This document shows positions 23,100-30,993 of a stretch of DNA of 64,000 nucleotides, one piece after another. Position 1 is the stretch's first letter; each line of letters opens with the position of its first letter. The position numbers and the translations under genes are program-made. This DNA comes from Gigaspora rosea (taxonomy: Eukaryota; Glomeromycota; Glomeromycetes; Diversisporales; Gigasporaceae): contig QKWP01000364.1 of the NCBI GenBank assembly GCA_003550325.1, positions 162,509 through 226,508 of the forward strand. The letters are read 5' to 3'. Below the pieces are notes generated by a model. That model was given only the letters and a program-made list of their open reading frames with translations, had not been told where the DNA came from and did no database searches.

Positions 23100-23282
23100 G
23101 CTGCTGCTGTTCGTCCTGGAAGTCTCTTTGCCCACGGACTCTATAAAACCTATTTTGCTGCTGCCGTTCGTCCTGGAAGACTCTTTGCCCAAGGACTCTA
23201 TTTATTTTAATTGCTGTTTATTTCTCATAACATTTGCTGCTGCTGTTCATCCTGGAAGACTCTTTGCCCAAGGATTCTATCT
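23100..23282 (+). repeat. Three leader repeats, each a potential RNA hairpin
   Basis: A block of about 45 bases, GCTGCTG.TCGTCCTGGAAGACTCTTTGCCCAAGGACTCTAT in type, occurs at 23100-23144, 23157-23201 and 23235-23280 in the untranslated leader before gag. In each, a five-base left stem and five-base right stem are 17 bases apart: GTCCT/CGGAC, GTCCT/AGGAC and ATCCT/AGGAT. The third copy changes both partners of a pair, keeping it paired. By position this could be a packaging or dimerisation signal; that is inference. Confidence 0.6.
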
Positions 23283-23356
23283 ATTTAACTAAACTTACTA
23301 ACAAGATATTACTAACAATTAATTATTTTGAGATTTAGTCAGGAGTCATAAGGCAT

Positions 23357-25438
23357 ATGACTACTGATATTAACGAATTATATAATCGATATATTAGAAA
23401 CCACCTAGTAGAACATCATCAAAACTCTGCTCTTCCATTTCACTCTCTCCAACTACGTGCTCCTGATCTTTCTTGTCAAGAGTGTTATCCTCCCCCTCGC
23501 TCTAGTGGTCGTGTTTTTGCTCGAACACCTTTTGGAAGATTTTGGCATTGGTATTCTGGTACCTACTCCGCTGATTCCTATACCTCTCAAACTACTGGAA
23601 ACTTTATTCGCCTGACTGCTACTAGAGACCCTGCTACTATCCGTGCTTGTATTCGAGATATTATTTTTAGCTGCCGATATCAAATAGAACTTGACAACCC
23701 AAGAGAAATTGCTCTTGCTATTCTTCAACGCTTTACCCATCGAACAACTTTACCTCCTCTTGATTTTGCGGACTATACTACTTTTGACCCATACTTAGAC
23801 ACCAGTACTGAAAACTATAACCCTCGATATCTGGACTTAGGATATTCTATTATCGAAGGATCTAGCCCTACTTTTAACACTGTACCTCTTCTTACTACCC
23901 CTGAGGATCGCCCCTCTACTCCTCTTGGTTTTAACCTACTCCCTTATAGTGAACATAATAGTGATCTTAGCTCTCACACCCCTTCGTTCCAACATACTAG
24001 CCTACCTGCAAGTCCTACAGTTTTAGCACCTAATCAACAAGATATAGACCTTGAAAATTTCTTTGAAACTACCTCTACTTTTAATTTAGATAGACTTTTA
24101 CCAGATACTACTGAAGAAACTAGTGAAGAAGACCAAGAACCTTCCCTAACCTCACCTGTAGACAACTCACCTCCCATTATGGCTGAACGAGCGATTGCTG
24201 ATGCTGCTACTGCTATTAATACCTTAGCTGCTGCGTTTGTCCATGGAGGAGTTGAAAGGAATCTTCTTCCTGTTAATTTCTTTAATGGAGATGGAACCCA
24301 AGACCCACTCGAATGGTATTCAGAATTCAAGCGTGCTGCCGTTGCTAACCGATGGAATGCTGCCCGGAAATTAGAACTTGTCCCTGTCTACTTGAAAGGA
24401 ATTGCCTTAGACTGGTTTTCCTCCCTTACCACTAAGCCCACTGTTTTTAGTGATAAGGATAACCAAGATACTAGTTTTAAACACCTGTTTCTAGACCGAT
24501 TTGTTACCCCAAAACAAAAAGTTATGTGGCAAAAGCAACTTTTTGATGTCAAACAAGGTGCCAACTCAGTTGATGACTATATTAACCGGTTCAGAAAACT
24601 GAAGCGACGTGTTGACCCTGACGATGACTTCCCTGATGCCTTTGTAATCCAACTCTTTATCCAAGGCCTTCGTCCTGAGTTTGCTATAAATGTATAAGCC
24701 TCTGAACCTGCTGATCTTGATGCTGCTATGAAAACTGCTCGTAAATGGGAAACTAGAAAACTTATAGCTTCTCCTAATACCGATACAGACCAAGCCATTA
24801 AACAACTAACTGAACAAATCGCTCAACTTAGTATTAACCTCGCGCAGAAGCAACCACCTGCTAACCTCTCGGTAAACTATGCTGATTCCTCTAAACAAGC
24901 CAATCCGATTAAACAACCTCCTACCTGCCATTATTGTGGTCGAACTGGACACTTTATTGCACATTGTCGTCTTAGAAAGAAGAATCAAAGTAATGAACGA
25001 GGAAGAAACAGACAGTCCAATAATAACAACTATCGACATGAATATTATAGAAACAGATCTAGAAGTCAAGATAATAGAGACCGAGATTATTACAATAGAG
25101 ACCGAAGCCGCTCTAGAAATAGAAATAATCGTAATGATCGAGATGACTACCGATCTAGAAGTCGAGACCGATCTTCTTCTTGGAGACCTAGCAACCGAAC
25201 CCCCTCACCCTACTACAGAAATGTTAACTATCTTGATGGAACTACTTCTACCACTACAACTACCAACTCACCTCTTAGTCCACAAAAATGGGAAATGTTC
25301 CTAGACAACTCTTCTGTTCGTACTGCACTATCTTCTTACTTGTACGAAGAAGCTAAAACTGCTAATTTGATCCAGACATTAAAATTAATCAAGAACTACA
25401 AGAAGCTATTATTGGCAGTGGAGCCTCTATCAGCATGA
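23357..25438 (+). pseudogene. gag: gag: capsid, zinc knuckle and SR-rich tail, with one internal stop
   Basis: A single frame runs from the ATG at 23357 to 25438 except for TAA at 24695-24697. The upstream part is 446 residues. Its first 270 or so are an acidic, serine/threonine-rich extension of unknown role. Residues from about 305 to 446 match the Ty3/gypsy capsid region (FNGDGTQDPLEWYSEF, then LDWFSSL, then YINRFRKLKRRV). After the stop the same frame continues with one CCHC knuckle (CHYCGRTGHFIAHC), which binds RNA in this family, then about 60 residues dense in RS, RD and RN dipeptides. The stop probably arose by one base change (CAA to TAA fits the context). The frame ends inside the start of the protease frame with an ATGA overlap at 25435. 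Confidence 0.85.
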
Positions 25439-27261
25439 TCACACACCAATTAGTCCAAGATCTAGGATTAAAAATAGAACAAGCCTCTCTTAGCCTTATC
25501 ATACCTGCTACTGGAACCCCTTCTTGTCCTTTGGGAATTATTCGAGACTTACCTATAGAAATAGATGGTGCTATTATTCCTATTACCGTTGAAGTAGTCC
25601 CTGCCACCTCTTACTCATTATTGCTTGGAAATGACTGGTCAAAGAAAGTTGAAGCCAGTTACAATTGGAAAAATGGATGCTACTCTTTTAAGTGGAAAAA
25701 CAAGAAACATACCGTTCCTACTTCCTATGAAAGTAACCAACCATTACCCTCACAACCTACTGTTACCGACCCTGCTGAATTAGACACTTATGAACAGGAA
25801 TACTTAGTCCCTCAAGAAGCTTATGCTTTTATCACCACCCATGAACCAGACATTACCCCTACCTCTGATGATGATACCAACCCATGGATTATCCACCAGC
25901 CTAGACATAGAAAGCGTGCCCCTCCTAACTCTCGTGTATATGGCAATTGTGGCTCACCTGAACATCTCTTTGCCAACTGCCCTACCAACCGTTGTAATCG
26001 CTGTCGACAGGATGGACATATTGCTGTCCACTGCCCACAACAAGTACCAAAGCGGACCTCTTGCCGTACCTGCAATGGTAATGACCATTTGTACCGAAAC
26101 TGCCCTGAAAATATTTGTCATACCTGTAGAGCAACTGGACATATTGCCGTTGACTGTTCTTTTGGAGCCCTTAAGGAACAGAACCGAATTTGCCAATGTG
26201 GATGTAATCCGGATGATATTGAAGCCCGTCGAATGTATAACTTTAGTACAAGGCGTACTCACCACTGCTGTCACTGCAAGAAACCAAATAGACCAGAAGA
26301 CCTACAAGTTCTTAACAATCAGTTTGTTTGCCGAGGATGTGTCTCTGACTATTATTATGAACTCCCTCTTGATGACCCTCAACGTATATATTATTATAGC
26401 CACGGAGAAGGACGTGGAACCCTTGTCCAATGTAAAATCTGTGGAGAAACTAGACCTACCTCTAAGATGAATAATCTAGAAAGCCTAGAACAAGCCCTTT
26501 GGTTTTGTGACCTTGAACACCTCTATGCTTATAAAGCAGGACAGGATGTTCTCTACAATGCAAATTATAATTTGTGGACCAGAATCAGACATTATACTAA
26601 GTCCAACAGGAGTGCTGGATCTCAGTATGAAATGAACCAGACCCGTATCTTCCGACTTGCAAAGATTTTCTTACAAGAATTGGACCAAAGCCTGACTGAA
26701 GCCTTAGAACCTTTAATGACTGATCGTATTAACCAACCTTGGAGTCAGGAAGAAATGCAATTAGTACTTCGTGCTGAACATGGTATATTAGAAGGGAATG
26801 AAGAATTTCAATTACAACAGACCCTTGAAATTTCCTTCGACACTAGCCATCCTGAATTCTGTAAAGAAACTGCTCTCGCTAATCTTAGAAGAAACTTCTC
26901 AGACACCCCTATTGACCTCTGCAAGGAATGTCTTCATGTTAAGCACCAGGAAGAACTTGATGAACATGATGGATACTGTACAGAATGTGTACCTCCACCA
27001 CCACCAATATTCGAACCAGAACCAGAAGTTATATATATAGAACCTATTCAAAGTGATCAAAATACTGTCACTATCGAAGTTTTTGAAACATTACAACAAC
27101 AAGTTGTCCAACAGAACCAGACCATTGAACAACTTCAACAACAAGTCCAAAAACTTGAAAACTTTAATCAACAATTACTTCGCCTTATTCACCAAGACAC
27201 CCAGTACCTACAACAAAGAACTGAAACCCTTGCTACCCTGTTCGCAAATACAAATTTTTAG
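25435..27261 (+). CDS. pol: Protease plus zinc-knuckle/CXXC/coiled-coil module (608 aa)
   Basis: The frame is open from 25366 and overlaps the end of gag in the -1 frame. The retropepsin-like part straddles the ATG: GSGASISMI (25414-25440) occupies the place of the usual DSGAS active site, so the catalytic aspartate reads glycine. LLLGNDW follows at residues 62-68. Residues 169-241 hold four CCHC knuckles: 169-182 (first Cys replaced by Tyr), 187-200, 210-223 and 228-241. Then come cysteine/histidine pairs at 253-257, 278-302, 333-362 and 496-518, a proline run (520-524) and a glutamine-rich coiled coil (about 549-598). I know of no such block between protease and RT in standard Ty3/gypsy elements. 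It ends at a TAG preceded by a slippery heptamer. Confidence 0.8.
   Translation: MITHQLVQDLGLKIEQASLSLIIPATGTPSCPLGIIRDLPIEIDGAIIPITVEVVPATSYSLLLGNDWSKKVEASYNWKNGCYSFKWKNKKHTVPTSYESNQPLPSQPTVTDPAELDTYEQEYLVPQEAYAFITTHEPDITPTSDDDTNPWIIHQPRHRKRAPPNSRVYGNCGSPEHLFANCPTNRCNRCRQDGHIAVHCPQQVPKRTSCRTCNGNDHLYRNCPENICHTCRATGHIAVDCSFGALKEQNRICQCGCNPDDIEARRMYNFSTRRTHHCCHCKKPNRPEDLQVLNNQFVCRGCVSDYYYELPLDDPQRIYYYSHGEGRGTLVQCKICGETRPTSKMNNLESLEQALWFCDLEHLYAYKAGQDVLYNANYNLWTRIRHYTKSNRSAGSQYEMNQTRIFRLAKIFLQELDQSLTEALEPLMTDRINQPWSQEEMQLVLRAEHGILEGNEEFQLQQTLEISFDTSHPEFCKETALANLRRNFSDTPIDLCKECLHVKHQEELDEHDGYCTECVPPPPPIFEPEPEVIYIEPIQSDQNTVTIEVFETLQQQVVQQNQTIEQLQQQVQKLENFNQQLLRLIHQDTQYLQQRTETLATLFANTNF
27252..27261 (+). 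promoter_or_regulatory. Candidate -1 ribosomal frameshift site
   Basis: AAATTTT followed at once by TAG. In the upstream frame the codons are ACA AAT TTT TAG, so A AAT TTT fits the X XXY YYZ slippery pattern. A -1 slip enters the frame that reads on into RT without a stop. A downstream stimulatory RNA structure was not established. A chance run of A and T is the alternative. Confidence 0.45.
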
Positions 27262-27263
27262 AT

Positions 27264-28250
27264 AATCCTAGGCATGATGGCAAACTACCTGTTGACTCAG
27301 ACAACTGTATTAACAGACCCCTTAAACCCCCTGAACACCCTATAAATTTAGTACCTACCCCTGTATATAGTATAGACACCCTTATCCCCTATGAGGAATA
27401 TACGTTGACCCCAACTACTTCATTAAACACAGGTCCTCTTGCTGCAGATCAAGGACTTAAATTTAGACACTTACTTGAGAAATTTGCAGACATTTTCGCA
27501 ACAGACATTGATGAATTAGGAAGGACTGACTTAGTTTCTCATCGTATTTTTACAGAAGATGTACCACCCATTCGCTCTAGACCCTATTCTATACCTCCAA
27601 GTGAACAGATATTTATTAAAGAGGAAATCCAACGAATGATGAAACATAAACTTATCCGGCCTTCGAATAGTCCCTGGACTTCCCCTGTTGTTCTAGTCAA
27701 GAAGAAAAATGGCAAACTACGCTTCTGTGTAGACTACCGAAAACTTAACAATGTTACTAAAAAGGATGCATACCCTCTACCTCGTATTGATGAAATGTTA
27801 AATACTCATGCTGGATCGCATTGGTTTTCTACTTTGGACCTTGCAAGTGGATATTGGCAAGTAGCTATGCACCCTCGTGATAAAGAAAAGACTACTTTTG
27901 TAACTCGCTATGGAACGTACGAGTTCAATGTGATGCCTTTTGGACTTTGTAATGCCCCTGCTACGTTCCAAAGACTAATGGACCGAGTTTATGAAGGGAT
28001 TGCTTGGAAATTTGTAGTAGTATACTTGGATGATACTATAGTATACTCTCAAACATTCGATGACCACCTGAAGCACTTGAATGAAGTGTTTCACAGAATC
28101 AAACAAGCTGGTTTGCGACTTAATATCGAGAAATGTAACTTATGGATGCAAAGATTACCCTTCTTAGGCCATATAATTGCACCTAGTGGAATAGCCCCTG
28201 ACCCTACCAAAATTGAAGCTGTACAAAAGATCCAACCACCGAGAATATAA
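27264..28250 (+). CDS. pol: Reverse transcriptase domain
   Basis: The RT frame is open from at least 27243; the first ATG-like start is at 27405 (281 residues), but entry by frameshift from the preceding ORF is more natural. It contains the full set of RT landmarks: SPWTSPVVLVKKKNGKLRFC, then VDYRKLNNVT, then FSTLDLASGYWQV with the first catalytic Asp, then MPFGLCNAPATFQRLM, then VVYLDDTIVYS with the catalytic DD pair, and FLGHIIAPSGI. The frame ends at TAA (28248) where one base appears to have been lost in the run GAGAATATAA. The conserved FLGLAGYYRQF continues downstream in another frame. RT copies the element RNA into DNA in virus-like particles. Confidence 0.9.
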   Translation, partial: NPRHDGKLPVDSDNCINRPLKPPEHPINLVPTPVYSIDTLIPYEEYTLTPTTSLNTGPLAADQGLKFRHLLEKFADIFATDIDELGRTDLVSHRIFTEDVPPIRSRPYSIPPSEQIFIKEEIQRMMKHKLIRPSNSPWTSPVVLVKKKNGKLRFCVDYRKLNNVTKKDAYPLPRIDEMLNTHAGSHWFSTLDLASGYWQVAMHPRDKEKTTFVTRYGTYEFNVMPFGLCNAPATFQRLMDRVYEGIAWKFVVVYLDDTIVYSQTFDDHLKHLNEVFHRIKQAGLRLNIEKCNLWMQRLPFLGHIIAPSGIAPDPTKIEAVQKIQPPRI

Positions 28251-28840
28251 CCCAACTTCGCTAATTCTTGGGATTAGCTGGATACTATAGACAATTTATC
28301 CAAAATTTCTCTGCTATTGCTAAGCCCTTAAATCGATTGTTACAAAAAGACGAACCATATCGATGGACCCATATTCAACAGGAAGCTTTTAATGAACTAA
28401 AAGACCGACTTACTGCTGCCCCTATATTAGCCTACCCTAATTTCGGAAAGACCTTTATCTTGGGCACCGATGCTTCTTACTATGGATTTGGTGCACTCTC
28501 AGTCAATTGGACCAAAATCATAAGGAACACCCATTGCCTATGCAAGCAAAAGTCTACGAAAAGAAGAAGTAAACTACGGCGCAACCGAACTAGAATGTGC
28601 TACTGTAGTATGGGCAATTAAACACTTTTATAAATACCTAGATGCTACCAAGTTCATCTTAGTTACAGACCATTCAGCATTGAAATGGCTACGTACTTCT
28701 GAACTAAAGGAAGAATTGGAAGATGGATTCTTAAACTCCAACCTTATAACTTTGAAATCTTTCACAAACCTGGAAGAATCCACTCTAATGTTGATGCTCT
28801 ATCACGCCTACCGACCCAGACACTTACATCATCTAAATCA
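28251..28840 (+). pseudogene. pol: RT connection and RNase H, broken by frameshifts
   Basis: After the RT stop, an in-line TAA (near 28261) and frame changes break the sequence. LGLAGYYRQFIQNFSAIAKPL (28271 on) leads into FILGTDASYYGFGA, the first RNase H catalytic Asp. The frame then shifts near 28505 and again near 28545 to give ATELECATVVWAIKHF and VTDHSALKWL, the later acidic residues. A further shift near 28720 leads to FEIFHKPGRIHSNVDALSRL, the usual end of RNase H. RNase H removes the RNA template. At least three indels mean it is not functional here. Confidence 0.85.
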
Positions 28841-30132
28841 TGAATTTAACCCGATATAGCCAACTTTATGATTACCTAGAATCAGACAAGTTACCAGACG
28901 AATTTACAGACTATGAAAAGAAACAACTAATTAACCAGGCTAGATATTTTGAAATTAGACATAACCTCTTATATAAAAAGAACCGAAAAGATCCAGAACA
29001 CCCCTTCTGAGTTATTAAATGGACAGAAGTAGAACCGATCCTATACATGATGCATAAACACCCTACTGCAGGACATTTGGGAACAGATGCTATGTACTAT
29101 AAAATAGCTGAACGATATTATTGGGATCAAATGTATCGAGACGTCCAAGAATATGTAAAGACTTGTGAAACATGCCAAAAGAGACTTAAAGGACGCAGAA
29201 AAGAACCTCTCCATCCTATCCAAATAGGACGTGCTTTTGAAAGGATTGGAATTGACCTTGTCGGACCCTTACCTATAACTGCTCAAACCAATCGTTACAT
29301 CATTGTTGCTACCGACTATCTAACAAGATGGCCAGAAGCCAAAGCTGTCCCTGATGCTGGAGCCAATACTCTCGCACAATTTATTTTTGAAGAAATTATC
29401 TGTAGACACGGAACTCCAAAGATTATACTTTCTGACCAAGGAAGAAACTTTATTAGCGAAACTGTACGGATTCTATGTGAAAAGTTTCTCATCAAACATA
29501 AATTCTCTTCACCATACCACCCACAGACAAATGGAATGGTTGAAAGACTTAATCGAACATTATGTGAATCTCTCGCGAAAGTAAAAGAAACAGATGATTG
29601 GGATTTACACATACCTGCTGTTCTCTTAGCTTATCGAACAAAGAGACATGCTACTACTGGATACACTCCATTCCAGTTAGTTTATGGTAGACAAGCCACG
29701 CTACCCATAGAAGCACTTATTCCTGTATATCCTAAAGTAATTAAGGATACAGAAATTAATATACAAGACAGTATATTACAACGAGCTTACGAATTAATAG
29801 ACAAATTGCCAACCATACAAGAAGAAGCCCGAGAAAATACTAGGAAATCACAAGAAAAACAGAAAAAGTACTTCGATAAAAAGGTGAAAGAAGAAACCTT
29901 TGAAATTGGAGAAAAAGTATGGATACAACGAAAAGAAATAGAAATGTCTCGCTCTGCTAAATTTGAGGATAAAAGAATTGGCCCCTTTATAATTCAAGCG
30001 AAATTAAACAATGGTGCTTATAAACTTCGAGATATGGAAGGAAAAACCTTACAGAAATATTATAATAGTGATAGACTTGCTAAATATTACGAGAAACAGA
30101 CATGGGAACCTATAATTGTAATTGAAAATTAG
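28840..30132 (+). pseudogene. pol: Integrase with an upstream stop
   Basis: One frame runs from 28840 to 30132 apart from TGA at 29008-29010 (CGA to TGA is likely). The part after the stop is a 361-residue frame from 29047. It has the zinc-binding HHCC domain (HKHPTAGHLG, then CETCQ), the catalytic core with DD-35-E (GIDLVGPLP; ILSDQGRNF; GMVERLNRTL) and a C-terminal GPF/Y-like module (RIGPFIIQAKLNNGAYKL). No chromodomain was seen before the stop at 30132. Integrase joins the cDNA to target DNA. If translation could pass the stop, the catalytic triad itself is intact. Confidence 0.9.
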
Positions 30133-30282
30133 AAATTTCTGGAAGAAATTTATTGTGAAAGGGAGTGACATTTGTGTAAAACTTTGTGCACAAGCCCCAT
30201 GAAAATCTTCGTATTACACTAACATTTATATAATCCTACACTCCGATTGAAATTTTCCTGAAATATTATCAAAACCCCTAAA
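30133..30282 (+). other. Spacer between integrase and the extra ORF
   Basis: No frame. ATTTATATAATCC near 30223 is a TATA-like word about 50 bases before the ATG of the next ORF and could support a subgenomic transcript. There is also a purine stretch (GAAAGGGAGTGA) near 30158. Confidence 0.3.
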
Positions 30283-30972
30283 ATGGAATCTACTACTCTA
30301 CAACCCAATACTATACTCGCTCTTCGAAACTTTCTTTCTATTTGGAGACAAGACCCTGCTGCCCAATACAATTTAGGAATTTTTAGTCAAAATGTAATCC
30401 TATGGGATGACCAAAATCCAGAACAAGTAATTGATGTTACCCCAAAGGAAGAAACAGAACCCCTTGTCGAACTTAATGAATTACTGCGACCATTTGATGA
30501 AGACATAGAAGCCCTCTTATCTGAAAAACCGATTGAGAAACATAAAGCGATGACTCCATTGCTAAAAGACTTGACCCAGACTCTTAACCCTCAAAAGACC
30601 ACCCGAACGAATCCTTTTCTTCGAGAAACTTGGACCGCACAAGTTGATAAAATCCTACAAGACCTACCTAAGTTTAAACAATCTTGCCGAGGACAAAGAC
30701 AGGCTGTTGAAGCCCATTATTATTTGGGAACAATAATAGAGAAACAGACCGAATATAGAGACCAAATTAGAGAACAAATTCGAAAGGTAAAAGGAGACCG
30801 GAAAGCTCAAGACATCTGGAAAGGAGCCCAGAGAATTAGAAAAATCTTCACAATTTGTCCCAAGGACTTAATGTACCAAACCAATTACCTTTCTGTGACC
30901 CAAGTGACTAAACTGAAAGATGAAGTTTACGCCGCTCTATTGGAAGAATTAGAGAAGGAATTTACGGAGTAA
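30283..30972 (+). CDS. Extra ORF in the env position of the retrotransposon (229 aa), unknown
   Basis: This is an uninterrupted frame on the element's coding strand, starting 150 bases after integrase and ending 21 bases before the 3' LTR. I do not recognise the family. It has no signal peptide and no membrane segment, so it is not an envelope protein in the usual sense. The sequence is hydrophilic and rich in E, K and Q. A proline/acidic stretch occupies about residues 48-90. A highly charged, probably helical stretch follows (about 150-190, including RDQIREQIRKVKGDRKAQ), and a glutamate-rich end (LLEELEKEFTE). It is the longest undamaged frame downstream of the zinc module while gag and pol are damaged, although its shorter length makes that weaker evidence of selection. 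It could be a nucleic-acid-binding or assembly accessory protein (inference only). Confidence 0.65.
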   Translation: MESTTLQPNTILALRNFLSIWRQDPAAQYNLGIFSQNVILWDDQNPEQVIDVTPKEETEPLVELNELLRPFDEDIEALLSEKPIEKHKAMTPLLKDLTQTLNPQKTTRTNPFLRETWTAQVDKILQDLPKFKQSCRGQRQAVEAHYYLGTIIEKQTEYRDQIREQIRKVKGDRKAQDIWKGAQRIRKIFTICPKDLMYQTNYLSVTQVTKLKDEVYAALLEELEKEFTE

Positions 30973-30978
30973 ATTTTC

Positions 30979-30993
30979 TTAAGGGGACGGAAA
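30979..30993 (+). promoter_or_regulatory. Polypurine tract
   Basis: AAGGGGACGGAAA ends directly against the TG of the 3' LTR, the expected place of the primer for plus-strand DNA synthesis. One C interrupts the purines. Confidence 0.75.

Noticed and set aside
24728-25438. A separate nucleocapsid gene starting at the ATG at 24728
   Set aside because: It is in the same frame as gag and begins 30 bases after the stop with gag-like sequence before the ATG; it is the downstream part of one interrupted gag.
30283-30972. Extra ORF as a viral envelope protein
   Set aside because: No signal peptide, membrane segment or cysteine pattern of an envelope; only the position is similar.
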